Shown: positions 1 to 11,476 of the stretch, piece after piece
How positions within the stretch are numbered: position 1 is the stretch's first letter
Layout of the letters: every line of letters starts with the position of its first letter
DNA from: Cepaea nemoralis
Taxonomy: Eukaryota; Mollusca; Gastropoda; Stylommatophora; Helicidae
Direction: 5' to 3'
Assembly (NCBI GenBank): GCA_014155875.1
Contig: JACEFZ010011669.1
Location: forward strand, 1-64,000
DNA: 64,000 nt
Made by a program: the position numbers and the translations under genes
The notes under the pieces: generated by a model
What the model saw: the letters and a program-made list of their open reading frames with translations, nothing else
Told to the model about the DNA's origin: nothing
Databases searched by the model: none

Positions 1-40
1 AAAGATCCCCCCTTTTTTTTATCAAATAACCCCCTTTTTT

Positions 41-1667
41 GCTATAATATCGTATAATGTCCTATGTTGTCGTTCATTCTTAGCATTTGAAGAAGGTCTG
101 TAGTATGAGGTCTTTATATGTTTTATATTCAAATCTTTTAATAACTTTTCGAATTTCTTATTCACAAATTCTTTACCATTATCTGTGAGTACAATCTGTG
201 GACAACTAAATCTTGGTACGAATTCCTGTAAAAAAATATATTAATGACAGTATCTGCGCTCTTATCTGGGATTGCATAAACTTCCGGCCAAAGACTATAG
301 ACGTCTACCATATGAATTAAATACACGTTCCCTGATAATGTTCTAGGGTGAGGACCCGATATATCTAAACTAATTTTTTGCATTGGAAACTGAGGAATAT
401 CTGTATCTTGTAAGGGACACTTAATTGTTTTCATATTCCTTAATCTGCATCTTTCACACGTATCTACATATTTACAAGCAGATTTAAATAAGTTCGGCCA
501 ATAATATTTACTCGTAAGTGCTTTCACTAATTTATCACGACCGAGATGACCATTCTCATCATGATATGCTTTTAAAACTTCATCTTCCAAATGTTTTGGA
601 ATATATTTCCTTAGCTGTTCGTTCCTTTCACTCATATAATATAACTGTTCATCCTCTTGCAAAACTAAATAATTCTTCTTATATTTATTCTCCTCCGTTT
701 CTTTTAATTTCTGTTTTATTTGTAAGACTTTTGGATCTAATTCTTGTTCTTCTTTCATATTAAATTGTGCTAAATGTGGGTCTTCTGCTCTAGGTTCAGA
801 CTCTTGATCCGATGGTAAACTCTCAAAATCTTCTCTGTTTATTATGGCAGAATCTAATATATTAACTTGCCAGTTTTGGTCGTCTATCTCCGGTTCACCC
901 TCATCTTCTGTGTCTCCTGATGACTGTGGATAGGGGATCCTAGACAATAAATCAGCACATGTGTTAATCCTACCTGGTATGTATTCAATTTTTGTATTGT
1001 ATCCCTGTAGATTCAATGCCCACGTCTGTATTTTCCTGTTCTGCACTGGAGCTTCTAACAGAGATTTTAAAGGCATGTGGTCAGTTCTAATAACAAAATT
1101 TGCGTTATGTAAATAGTAGTTAAGTTTCTGTAGAGCATAATGAATAGCATAAGCCTCTTTCTCGATAGTCGACCATTTGCGCTGAGACCTGCTAAGTTTA
1201 TGAGACAAGAAATAAATTGGCCTTTCATTTTTAACCCCTGGTATTCCAGATTCTTTTCCTTCATATGGTTGAACCAAACAGGCTCCTATAGCATTATCGG
1301 AGGCATCTGTATATAGAACTAGCTGTTTATTCAAATCTGGATGCGTCAATAGTGGTACCACTGTTAAGCTGTTTTTTAAAAACTCGAATGCTTTTTGACA
1401 CTCATCATCCCACCTAAATCTAGCGTATTTGCCCGTTAAATTAGTAATAGGTTCTGCTATTTTTGAAAACCCTGGAATAAAGCGCCTATAATACCCACAG
1501 GTTCCAATAAACGCACGCACTTCTTTTACGTTAGTTGGAGGAGGTAACTCTTTAATAACCTTTATCTTGTCTTGGTCTGGTTTAATTCCGTCTCTATTAA
1601 TAATATACCCCAAATATTTTGTTTCTGTTTTTAAAAACTCGCATTTACTAAGCTTCAATTTAACACG
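41..1667 (-). mobile_element. Inverted truncated copy of Ty3/gypsy pol
   Basis: The reverse complement of this segment matches about 4283-5915 almost base for base. It is therefore a 1.6 kb inverted copy of part of the gypsy element that follows. Homology stops abruptly near 41, where a short tract of C and T runs replaces it, and near 1667, fifteen bases before the gag frame opens. Spacer between the arms is about 2.6 kb. No LTR or target duplication is visible at either border, so this looks like a rearrangement or an assembly fold-back rather than an ordinary insertion. Confidence 0.9.
162..1658 (-). pseudogene. Partial gypsy pol: RT end, RNase H, integrase
   Basis: The open frame covers the end of the reverse transcriptase (YLGYIIN region), the RNase H domain (LYTDASDNAIGACL) and the first part of the integrase with its zinc-binding HHCC module. 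It lacks the RT catalytic YxDD box upstream and most of the integrase core downstream. Relative to the copy at 4041-6983 there is a two-base AT insertion near 231. It shifts the frame so the last 26 or so residues are out of register. A few substitutions separate the two copies (for example T/P, L/F and Q/R), so divergence is low. It cannot make a complete enzyme. Confidence 0.88.
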
Positions 1668-1681
1668 ATTGGTTACAAGTT

Positions 1682-2299
1682 TTGACGGGGGTAGGAACAG
1701 TGATAGATAGACTTAACACAGTCATGAAACAACAAGGAATGGCAACTGAAATTGTTAAGTTTAGCGGACAGGCAAGAGATTTTAAGAAGTGGGTAACTTC
1801 CATAGAGAAATATGCATATTTGGTGTCAGCTTCAGATGAAGAGAAAATGAAACTTGCTTATCAAGCAGCAACAGAACCGGTTTCAGATCATATCAGAAGA
1901 AAATTAGAGGCTAGAGTAGATGAGACATGGGAACAGTTCAAAGACGACCTGGCCCATAAGTACGCGGAAATAACGGACCCACAACATGCATTTTCGGTGT
2001 TAAGACAGTCTAAACAAAACACTGGAGAGACGGTACAATTGTTCAGCGATAGGTTGATTAACTTGGCTGAAGAGGCATTCTTAGGACAGAATGTACGAGG
2101 AGAAGAGGTGGAGAGGATGTTAGTCGGGATTTTTGTAGATGGCATAAAATCCGATGGACTGAAGTTTAAGCTGATGAGAGAAAACCCCGAGAGGTTATCA
2201 CAAGCTGTAGATATTGCGGTACAAGAAGAAAATTTGAGACGTAGATTTAGATTGAGAACAGGACGAGAAATAGGAACTAGTCGAAGAAGACAGGATTGA
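1682..2299 (+). CDS. Gag of Ty3/gypsy element
   Basis: This frame encodes about 200 residues resembling the retrotransposon Gag capsid region: a WVTSIEKYAYLV helix, then EQFKDDLAHKYAE and an ETVQLFSDRLINLAEEAF stretch typical of the family. The first ATG is at 1724; the frame is open from 1682 but starts there with TTG. It should form the capsid around element RNA. The zinc knuckle is not here but in the next frame, from 2307, only a few bases after this stop. The 5' leader has been removed by the inverted segment. Confidence 0.8.
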   Translation: MTGVGTVIDRLNTVMKQQGMATEIVKFSGQARDFKKWVTSIEKYAYLVSASDEEKMKLAYQAATEPVSDHIRRKLEARVDETWEQFKDDLAHKYAEITDPQHAFSVLRQSKQNTGETVQLFSDRLINLAEEAFLGQNVRGEEVERMLVGIFVDGIKSDGLKFKLMRENPERLSQAVDIAVQEENLRRRFRLRTGREIGTSRRRQD

Positions 2300-2306
2300 A
2301 GAGCCT

Positions 2307-3878
2307 ATGGAGATAGGACAAACAAGGTTCGGATGGAATAGGAGAGGAAGTATACAGACGTTACAAGGTAGTAATAGAAATGCTTATGATGGAAGTAGAC
2401 AAAGGAGATATCCTACAAGTGAGACAGTAGGAAACACAAATATAGTCTGTTGGGGTTGTAGTCAACGCGGACACGCGTTTCACTTCTGTGGTAACAGGCG
2501 TGTCCAGTCGAATACACAAAGTAGAAATGGCAATAGCAGGTTGAATAGGAATGTTGAAGATAGACTACAGAAATTTTACAGGTACAAGAACGCAGGAAAA
2601 CCGGCGCCCTACCTATTAAATAGGACCTGTAGTAGGAGGGAAAATAACAAGGTCCCAAGATTTAAAGAATATGTTAATAACAGGTATAGTAGGACGAGTA
2701 GAGAATACTTTCAACTAGACGAAATCAAACAGTTTACAGAAAATAAAACAGATCCTAGCTCATGTATAATAGAAATAGGAAAATATAGAGTTCGTACATT
2801 AATTGATTCAGGAGCTCAGGTTAGTGTAATTAAAGAAAGTTTTTTATATAAAATAATGAGAAATTGTAGAATATTTAAGAGTCATAATAATCTTCACTCT
2901 GTTACAGGACAGAATTTACAAGTAATTGGACAAACAATGATCAATTTTAAATTAGGAGGGATCAACGTAAGACATCTTTTTCATGTAGTGAAAGATTTAA
3001 ATAGAAATATGCTTATAGGAAGAGATTTTTTAATAAAAAATGGAGTAAGACTTTTCTTTGATTTACATAAATTAAAATTCAAGGACGTATATGTAGATAT
3101 GGAAGAAGACATGCATATATCAGCACTAGTTAGAGTTAAAATGTCTACGACGTTAAAACCACAGTCGGTTAATTTGATACAAGCAAAGGTAAAGAGAAAC
3201 CCATACTATGTGGCAGGACACACAGTTAGAATCACTGAATTGCAAAAGGAAGTAATTGATGAGCCTGGTCTAGAAGTCCCGGATGGAATAATATCATTAG
3301 ATAAACACTTAACCTTTCCAGTAATGATTATTAACAACACAGGTAGAGAAATTAGACTATACAGAGGATGTGTAATAGCCAAACTAGAACATAACATTAG
3401 TGACATATTAGTAACAGATAGGGTAAAAATGCCGAGAACAAACTATTCAGAAACTCCTACTGAAAGAATTAATAACAGACGCAGACGCGGAAGAAAAGGG
3501 AACGTGCAGAAGGATGAATTGATCCATCCATTCAGAAGAAATATAGCCCAAATACATTCATTAGACAAAATGACAAGGGAACAAGAATTGTTGGCACAGT
3601 TAAAAGCTCCACCAGAAAATAAGGAAGTATTAGAACAACTTATAAAAGAAAATCAGGATGTATTCGCAATTAATGATTTAGAATTGGGAAGGACAAAAAC
3701 AGTTACAATGGAAATAGATACGGGAGATCATCCACCAATTAGTTTAAAACCGTATAGAACTCCCTTAAGGAATAGAGAAATTGTTGAAAAGGCAATAGAA
3801 GATATGTTGAAAGCAGGAATAATAACAAGATCGAAGTCAGAATGGTCATCTCCGATTAGTCATCGTGACCAAACCTGA
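2307..3878 (+). pseudogene. Gypsy zinc knuckle, protease and RT start
   Basis: The frame starts with an ATG and carries a CCHC knuckle (CWGCSQRGHAFHFC, about residues 48-61). A retropepsin-type aspartic protease follows with the active-site motif LIDSGA near residue 167 and a GRDFL block further on. The N-terminal part of the reverse transcriptase comes last (PYRTPLRNREIVEKAIEDML, then a WSSPI box near residue 516). The frame runs out just after the WSSPI box because of an apparent one-base insertion near 3860. The RT continues in another frame, so this copy is broken. Confidence 0.85.
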
Positions 3879-4016
3879 CGGATCACATCGATTCTGCTGC
3901 GACTATCGGGCGTTAAACAAAATCACTAAGAATGTAGCGTACCCATTGCCAGTAATTGATGATATTTTGGGGTTGCTTAATGGCTCTACATTTTTCACAA
4001 CACTAGACGCAACGCA
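3865..4016 (+). pseudogene. Out-of-frame RT segment of gypsy pol
   Basis: This short frame carries the next part of the RT: TKPDGSHRFCCDYRALN followed by YPLPVIDDIL and FFTTLDA. It bridges the two long frames but is shifted relative to both of them. A compensating indel near 4012-4019 returns the reading to the frame of the next open segment. Two compensating frame breaks only about 150 bp apart suggest point decay, or base errors in the assembly. Confidence 0.8.
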
Positions 4017-4040
4017 AGATCAGGATTCTGGTGTATCCCG

Positions 4041-6983
4041 ATGTCGGAAGATGCTCAAAAGAAAAGTGCTTTCTGTACTCATATGGGTTCTTACGAATTT
4101 TTACGAATGCCATTCGGGGTTCGAACGGCTCCATCTCACTACATGCTGTTAATAAATCAGGTATTAGAGGGTATGCAAAAGTTTGCATTGGCATACATAG
4201 ACGACATTCTAATCTATACAGCAGGGGATGTGGATGATCACTTAAAACATGTAAGATTAGTATTCGACAGGTTAAGAGTACATGATGTTAAATTGAAGCT
4301 TAGTAAATGCGAGTTTTTAAAAACAGAAACAAAATATTTGGGGTATATAATTAATAGAGACGGAATTAAACCAGACCAAGACAAGATAAAGGTTATTAAA
4401 GAGTTACCTCCTCCAACTAACGTAAAAGAAGTGCGTGCGTTTATTGGAACCTGTGGGTATTATAGGCGGTTCATTCCAGGGTTTTCAAAAATAGCAGAAC
4501 CTATTACTAATTTAACGGGCAAATACGCTAGATTTAGGTGGGATGATGAGTGTCAAAAAGCGTTCGAGTTTTTAAAAAACAGCTTACCAGTGGTACCACT
4601 TTTTACGCATCCAGATTTGAATAAACAGCTAGTACTATATACAGATGCCTCCGATAATGCTATAGGAGCCTGTTTGGTTCAACCATATGAAGGAAAAGAA
4701 TCTGGAATACCAGGGGTTAAAAATGAAAGGCCAATTTATTTCTTGTCTCATAAACTTAGCAGGTCTCAGCGCAAATGGTCGACTATCGAGAAAGAGGCTT
4801 ATGCTATTCATTATGCTCTACAGAAACTTAACTACTATTTACATAACGCAAATTTTGTTATTAGAACTGACCACATGCCTTTAAAATCTCTGTTAGAAGC
4901 TCCAGTGCAGAACAGGAAAATACAGACGTGGGCATTGAATCTACAGGGATACAATACAAAAATTGAATACATACCAGGTAGGATTAACACATGTGCTGAT
5001 TTATTGTCTAGGATCCCGTATCCACAGTCATCAGGAGACACAGAAGATGAGGGTGAACCGGAGATAGACGACCGAAACTGGCAAGTTAATATATTAGATT
5101 CTGCCATAATAAACAGAGAAGATTTTGAGAGTTTACCATCGGATCAAGAGTCTGAACCTAGAGCAGAAGACCCACATTTAGCACAATTTAATATGAAAGA
5201 AGAACAAGAATTAGATCCAAAAGTCTTACAAATAAAACAGAAATTAAAAGAAACGGAGGAGAATAAATATAAGAAGAATTATTTAGTTTTGCAAGAGGAT
5301 GAACAGTTATATTATATGAGTGAAAGGAACGAACAGCTAAGGAAATATATTCCAAAACATTTGGAAGATGAAGTTTTAAAAGCATATCATGATGAGAATG
5401 GTCATCTCGGTCGTGATAAATTAGTGAAAGCACTTACGAGTAAATATTATTGGCCGAACTTATTTAAATCTGCTTGTAAATATGTAGATACGTGTGAAAG
5501 ATGCAGATTAAGGAATATGAAAACAATTAAGTGTCCCTTACAAGATACAGATATTCCTCAGTTTCCAATGCAAAAAATTAGTTTAGATATATCGGGTCCT
5601 CACCCTAGAACATTATCAGGGAACGTGTATTTAATTCATATGGTAGACGTCTATAGTCTTTGGCCGGAAGTTTATGCAATCCCAGATAAGAGCGCAGATA
5701 CTGTCATTAATATTTTTTTACAGGAATTCGTACCAAGATTTAGTTGTCCACAGATTGTACTCACGGATAATGGTAAAGAATTTGTGAATAAGAAATTCGA
5801 AAAGTTATTAAAAGATTTGAATATAAAACATATAAAGACCTCATACTACAGACCTTCTTCAAATGCTAAGAACGAACGACAACATAGGACATTATACGAT
5901 ATTATAGCAAAGATTGTCGATGAACATGAAAAAGATTGGGATTTATTCCTAGGACCTGCGCTTAGTGCTATTCGCACAAATCAAAATGAGAGCACGGGAT
6001 TTTCACCATTCTATTTAATACACGGGAGAGAACCAATACTACCTATAGATAATCTGTTAAAACCAAGACGGAAATATATGGGGGAAGACTTTCAAGAGAC
6101 CATCATACAAGAAATGCATAAAGCACACGTAAGATTAAAGAATAATATAATTAAAGCTAGAGAAAGACAGAAAAAGTACAAAAACGTGAATACAAAATTA
6201 CAGGAGTTTAAAGTGGGTGATAGAGTTTATTACAAGAAGCATAGAAGGAACTCTAAGTTTGATGCTCGTTGGGTCCCAGGTTATTACGTTTTGGAAAAGC
6301 TAGGAAATGTATCGTATAGTATCAAGAACCAGATCACGGGACATGTGGCAAGGGCACACGTGGAACACTTAAGAAGAGATGAGGATGAGAAGGGAAATAA
6401 TAATTATAATAATAATTATTATTCAGACACCGGATACTTAGATGAACAAGTCGTCAGAGGAGCTACAATAACCCCAGCTTTTAGAAAAGATCCAGTACAA
6501 AATCAGTTAATAACAACTCCAGTGTGCGATGATACTCAAGAACAGACAATGCCGAAAACGATAGAAGAAGAAAATGTAAATGAGGATCATTATGATAGTA
6601 TAGAATCTATGGAAGAGGAAATAGGTGCTCCATTTAAGAATACTAGACAAGCAACGAAAAGAAGAATGGATAAACAAAGAGAAAAAGAAGTAAAAAGACA
6701 GAGAAGAATTAGAGATTATTCAACAAGCGGTGAAGATATGCCTCTACTAGAAAGGTCCTTAAGAAAGAATGATAGACAAATTAGATGGGATATTGAACGG
6801 AAGAAATTAGCGGCTGCTAGCGAGAGACATACAGATGAAGAAGAGGAAATGGATGAAAAGTCAGAATCAAATAGTAGTATGGAAGAAACTAATAAGTTAT
6901 ACGAAGAAGAAGATATTGGTGTGGAGATAGCACTTATTCAAAGAAACTTGGAGTTATTGAAGAAGTGGAAACGTAGGAAGTAA
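4041..6983 (+). CDS. Gypsy pol: RT, RNase H, integrase
   Basis: The long open frame begins inside the RT palm (RMPFGVRTAPSHY, then the catalytic YIDDILIY near residue 52). RNase H follows (LYTDASDNAIGACL near residue 199, RTDHMPL later). The integrase has an HHCC zinc module (GHLGRDKL... CERC) and a DDE core: SLDISGPHP, LTDNGKEF and NAKNERQHR hold the three acids. A GPY/F-like module (WVPGYYVLEKLGNVSYSI) and a charged tail of about 220 residues end the protein. I see no chromodomain and no env. The listed start is only where the frame opens; upstream RT is in the preceding frames. The region 4283-5915 has the inverted twin at 41-1667. Confidence 0.9.
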   Translation: MSEDAQKKSAFCTHMGSYEFLRMPFGVRTAPSHYMLLINQVLEGMQKFALAYIDDILIYTAGDVDDHLKHVRLVFDRLRVHDVKLKLSKCEFLKTETKYLGYIINRDGIKPDQDKIKVIKELPPPTNVKEVRAFIGTCGYYRRFIPGFSKIAEPITNLTGKYARFRWDDECQKAFEFLKNSLPVVPLFTHPDLNKQLVLYTDASDNAIGACLVQPYEGKESGIPGVKNERPIYFLSHKLSRSQRKWSTIEKEAYAIHYALQKLNYYLHNANFVIRTDHMPLKSLLEAPVQNRKIQTWALNLQGYNTKIEYIPGRINTCADLLSRIPYPQSSGDTEDEGEPEIDDRNWQVNILDSAIINREDFESLPSDQESEPRAEDPHLAQFNMKEEQELDPKVLQIKQKLKETEENKYKKNYLVLQEDEQLYYMSERNEQLRKYIPKHLEDEVLKAYHDENGHLGRDKLVKALTSKYYWPNLFKSACKYVDTCERCRLRNMKTIKCPLQDTDIPQFPMQKISLDISGPHPRTLSGNVYLIHMVDVYSLWPEVYAIPDKSADTVINIFLQEFVPRFSCPQIVLTDNGKEFVNKKFEKLLKDLNIKHIKTSYYRPSSNAKNERQHRTLYDIIAKIVDEHEKDWDLFLGPALSAIRTNQNESTGFSPFYLIHGREPILPIDNLLKPRRKYMGEDFQETIIQEMHKAHVRLKNNIIKARERQKKYKNVNTKLQEFKVGDRVYYKKHRRNSKFDARWVPGYYVLEKLGNVSYSIKNQITGHVARAHVEHLRRDEDEKGNNNYNNNYYSDTGYLDEQVVRGATITPAFRKDPVQNQLITTPVCDDTQEQTMPKTIEEENVNEDHYDSIESMEEEIGAPFKNTRQATKRRMDKQREKEVKRQRRIRDYSTSGEDMPLLERSLRKNDRQIRWDIERKKLAAASERHTDEEEEMDEKSESNSSMEETNKLYEEEDIGVEIALIQRNLELLKKWKRRK

Positions 6984-9477
6984 ATGGATAGAAAATACTG
7001 CAGATAGCAAGAAATAAGTTTCATGATTTAAAAAGGAAAGAGATACTTGATGAAGTATATGAGATAGTGGAAATGGAAAAGGCTTCTATTGATACTTTTC
7101 ATAAATGGTTTTGAGGAGTAGTTAGGACATTAAGATAACTAATATAGATGTAAATTCGAGTGAAGCATATATTTTTTTTCCTCTCTGTGATGTAATTGCT
7201 GATCGATTTTATGTTTCAACTTCTTGAGTTTTCTTAGATAGATAAGTTAGTCAATGGTACAGCAGGTAGATGTACTCTATAGTAAATAGACAAGTTTTTT
7301 TGGTGCTAGAAATACCGTGATTAATGGTAATGATTAAGAAGTTGCTACAAATGAAGGGGAAACAATTGGTGTGCCGAACCACAAGTTCTATTGGTAGATA
7401 GTACGGTCATTGTTGGTTAATGACTTTTATTGAGAGAACAGATATTGTTTTAAGTTAGGAATTGGTCTGTAGGTAACAGATATATATACTTGGCAGTGAG
7501 TTGTTTTTTTTACTCGGTTATAAAAATATAGAATGACTTGTGTGAATAGATACGTGTTACATTGGTTCGTATAGGAGGCCAAGGTTGCTGGGTCACTGTA
7601 CGTAGTTAATTCTAAGTGAATTATATTTTTTTTGAAAACCTTCTCTTTAGCGAGAAGACAGTTGTTTTTATTGAATTTGAGCTTTTAATGCCTCATATAT
7701 AATATGTTTTTTTTTTTTGCTTGATTTGGTCCTGTAAAATGATTGTTATTATTTGATTTTAGAATAGGATTATTGTGTTCTTAGACTTTTGCGTACAAAC
7801 TATTGGTCCGTAAAAGAGACCAGTAGTGTTAGGTAATACTAGAATATTTTCTTCTGATTTGATAGAATGCATGTTATATTATTTTAAAATGTGTTTTTCT
7901 TTGAATGAGTTGACATCTTTAGTTAATATGAGGGGAAACATAAATATGTATAAAAAACTATTTGGGGGGATTGATGTCCTGTTTTGATTTTATTTCGCTT
8001 CACTCATAATTTAAATAAGTTGTGTGTTAGGTTACCTTGTTAGTAAATATGTTACAAATTTAATTAAGTAAGTTTAATTTTCAAATAATTATGGTGTTGG
8101 CTAGAATAAAGAAAATACATGGGGCTTTATTTAAGACCCTTCGTTCAGAAAAGAGTTAATAAAACTACTGAGGGCTAATAGAGAGACACATTCTCTTTGT
8201 GAATATTAAGTTGCTGTGATAATCGGCATGAAGAGGTTCTTATGGATATGAAGTATTAGAAACATAGGTCGGAGATGGCTATGAGAAAGTAAAATAGGAG
8301 CTGCATTAAAGTCAGCATTATGTGAAGATATAAGGTTGGGTATATGGAAAAAAAAAGAAGAAGGGGGGGGGGGGGAGGCTGTGAATGGCAGCATATAAGC
8401 TGAGGTATATATAGGTGGACAAGGAAGCATATCATGGGATGTGAGGGGGCAAGATATAGGAGCTGTGAAAAATCAGCGTTAATTAATTTAAAATGTTCAT
8501 GGAATATGAACATTGGTTCGTGGTTGGAGATGAGATATCAGAAATATAGACAAGGTTGTGGATGGCAATATAAATGTTGAATATATATATGTTGAGAAAA
8601 CTTAGAGCAACTTAATTTATAGTAAACGGATATGTATTTCATAGAATATATTTTAGAAAAAACTTTCTACAAAAGTTTTTTCGTGGGAAAGAGAGTAAAT
8701 GGGATTGTGTTGACTATTCATTCATTATACTTCTTGTACTTTTCACAAACTGGGTGCGCACCCCTTCTTTACTTTTTCTAACTACATTGTTTTCTGTCTA
8801 TCCTGTGTTGTGAAAGAGTGAGGAATTTCATAATGTCAAATGTACGATAACGATTTATACGAGCTGTTCTTATGATGTATATATTTTGTAAAGGAACCAA
8901 GAACGAACAAGAAATGTATAGTGGTTTACTATATGGCAGGGGAAAGAGTTACGAATAGATTGTTGGTTTGGGGAAGATTAGAGGGGTTGTGAGAGGTAAG
9001 GAATGAGAGGGAATAGAATAGAGGGATTAGGAGTAAAGACTTTTTTAAGGGAAAAAGTCTTTTCAAAACATAGGAAGGTGTAGCAGAAAGTATTAGCTAG
9101 GTGTGCAAAGCTACAGCACGCTTGAGCATCAGGATGGAATGAGGAGAAAGATGCTCAAGTCGTGACGTAGTTTGTTGTTAGGGCAGTCAGTAAACATCTA
9201 GGACTAGAGGAGTGAAGTCACCATGATTATGGAATTGCAATAGGATTGTTGTAGTGGTCATCAATTGGAAATAAAACTCCATTTATATTCAACTAACAAA
9301 ACTCGTTAGTCCTTTCTGTGTGTGCTTTGTTATAAAATCACTAGGTAATTATTGAGCAAACACAGTAAGTAAATTTTCAAAACATATAATGGAGAACTGA
9401 AATTCAAGTACAAAATAATTTTAATGAAAGATTTTTCTATATTATTTTAATTATTAGTAATTATTTATTATTTAAAT
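6984..9477. other. Non-coding tail of the gypsy element and flank
   Basis: No recognisable gene. The stretch is AT-rich with several T runs and a G run near 8364. It probably contains the 3' untranslated part and a decayed 3' LTR. A purine-rich G run at 7957-7970 followed by TGATGTCC is the best candidate for the tract that precedes the LTR. AATAAA signals occur near 8105, 8158 and 9269. There is no env-like frame. Confidence 0.5.
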
Positions 9478-9663
9478 TTAGTGAGATCCTTGCGCTTGAT
9501 GCTTGCTGCAAAGAGATCTTATGTCAGGTTCCAATTTAGTTAACTTCAGTCTCAAGTCTCCCCGTTTTGTTATATTCAGCCGATTTCTTCCATTTTCGAA
9601 TTGCCCCCCTTAACAGTCAAATTGCCCCCCTGTGGGGCGTGGGCCCCACGTTGGGAAACACTG
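9478..9663 (-). mobile_element. hAT DNA transposon remnant
   Basis: Read on the minus strand, the segment begins with CAGTGTTTCCCAACGTGGGG, a typical hAT terminal inverted repeat. About 70 bp later comes the C-terminal end of a hAT transposase (RGDLRLKLT and EPDIRSLCSKHQAQGSH, then stop at 9478-9480). The terminal repeat sits next to the very end of the protein, so the rest of the transposase has been deleted. The partner terminal repeat was not found. The outer end abuts an RTE-like LINE at 9664. Confidence 0.75.
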
Positions 9664-11105
9664 TTCTAAAGCATTAATCATTTCTGTTGTGATGCTGTCT
9701 GAACCTGGGGTCTTGCCAGATTTCATATGGGAGCATTCTGCACCTCCATCTTCAAAATTGATGGTCCTTCATTATTATTTTGAATATCGTACTGTTCTTC
9801 TTTGTTATCATCATAAAGGTTTTTCAAATAATCTGACCATACATGTAAAATCTGATCTTATTCTATTATGATTTTTCCCTTTTTTTGTTTTTAAGCAGCC
9901 TGTTGATGTATATGTTCTTTGATTAATAAGCTCATGAATTCTTGTGTGCATTAATTTGGTATTTTTACTGTCATATTGTTTTTACATTTCTATCAATTTT
10001 TCTCAAGCCATGCTTCTTTTGCCGCCTTACATAATGTTCTAACTCTTCTGTGAATTTCTTCATATTTGGCAGGATTATTTTTGTTGTGTCTTCTTGTTTC
10101 CATCAGTTATAAAATTTCTTCAGTCATCCATTTCTTACGACCCACTTTCTTTAATTTTGAAATAGTTGTTTCTGCAGCCAAACTGATTGAATTCTTCAAC
10201 ACTTCCCATTGATCATCTACATCTTGAAATAGGATCTCTAGATCAGACAATATATTAAATTTGTTCTTTACTTCTATGTTAAATTGTTTTGTATTTCTTT
10301 GTAATTTTTCAATGTGCACAAATCATATTTAGTGTTTCCTGTTGTATATTTGACTTTCAACTTTACCCTCAATGTGCCTGTAATTAATCTGTGATCACTG
10401 TAACAGTCTGCATTGGGAACTGTTTTTGCGAATATTAACGCATTTCAAAACCTTCTGCTAATCAGGATGTAATCAATCTGGTTTCTAATCCTGCTGTCTG
10501 GACTCCTCCATGTCCATAATCTTCTAGGATGTTGTTTAAACCAGGTGTTTCCTACAATCATTTCCTGCTCTTTTGCCCATTCTACAAGTCTGTATCCTCT
10601 TTCGTTTCGCTCTCCCAAACCATGGTTGCCTACACTGCATCCATCACCTTGATTTCCTACTTTTGCATTGAAGTCACCGATTATGATATTTATTTCTGCT
10701 TTTTTACATTGCTTCAAAGCAGACTCCAGGTCAGTATAAAATTCTGCTATACTATCTTTACTGCATACACTTGTTGGAGCATATATTTGAATGACGTTTA
10801 TGTTAAATGGTCTGCCGATTAATTTTACTATAGAACCCTGTCTGACACAGCCCAATATCCTTTAACAGAATTTTATGTTTGCTGATGTAATATAAAGGCT
10901 ACACCTCTTTGCCTTTCTTCTCCCCCAGAATAAATAATCTTACAATTCTCTCCTGTCTTGATCCCTGCCCCTTTCCATCTCGTCTCGCACATTTCTAGTA
11001 TATTAACTTTCTCTCTTTCCATTTTTTTGTTTGATGTTATCTAATTTTCCATCGTTGCTTAACATCCACACATTCCATGTTGCTTATTTTAGTGTCCCTA
11101 TCCTT
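9664..11105 (-). mobile_element. RTE-like LINE, EN and early RT (family A)
   Basis: Reverse-strand reading gives an AP-type endonuclease and the linker leading to the RT, closely related to the LINE at 41213-43714. It is broken by several frameshifts. The 3' half, with the RT palm and tail, is missing because the hAT remnant borders it at 9663. Fragments with similar sequence include 10107-10319 (ILSDLEILFQDVDDQWEVL). Confidence 0.8.
10445..10855 (-). pseudogene. AP endonuclease domain of LINE
   Basis: The frame encodes part of an apurinic-type endonuclease as found at the N-terminus of LINE polyproteins. It shows VIQIYAPTS, then INIIIGDFNAKVGNQGDG (the GDFNA box), ERGYRLVEWA and RIRNQIDYILISRRF (the DYI box). 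This enzyme nicks target DNA to prime reverse transcription. The fragment is isolated from its RT by frame breaks and is not functional. Confidence 0.85.
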
Positions 11106-11476
11106 TTCTTGTGATGATCTGTCACTTCACTAATGCCCAGCTGTGAACATGCAGCTATAGTTTTTAATAAGAAAACAGTTATGTGCTTTTGTTCTGAGAA
11201 TCGCAAAATAAGAAACAACTGATATCATGTCTTGTTGTTCCACATTTACACTCTACCTTGACATGTGATCACTCTCTAAGTTCATCTATGTGGGTCTCCA
11301 GAACTGAAAGGATATGTTCGAGAGTATGTTGCGGGGATATAAGATTAATAAGTTAACAAAGTGTTCCATCTCACATCTGCAGCAACTTCATCCCTGATTG
11401 GCTGATAATATAAGGTAGACAGGGAGGGATATCTCTTATCTTTGATTTACTTAAATAGTAGATTTGCAGGAATATA
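11106..11476. other. Spacer with no recognised gene
   Basis: I see no coding similarity, repeat or terminal structure here. It may be the 5' untranslated part of the LINE ORF1 pseudogene that follows. Confidence 0.4.

Larger units (their letters stand above)
1668..7970 (+). mobile_element. Ty3/gypsy LTR retrotransposon, 5' end lost
   Basis: The order gag, CCHC knuckle, protease, RT, RNase H, integrase is the canonical Ty3/gypsy order. The 5' LTR is absent because the inverted copy abuts the gag region. A possible polypurine tract (7957-7970, ending in a run of six G plus A) precedes TGATGTCC, a plausible start of a 3' LTR, but I could not find a matching LTR elsewhere. The right border is therefore approximate. 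Frame breaks in the RT region show the copy is inactive. Confidence 0.85.

Noticed and set aside
6984..9477. Possible env gene after the gypsy pol
   Set aside because: No frame of useful length, no signal peptide or membrane segment; the region is AT-rich and non-coding.
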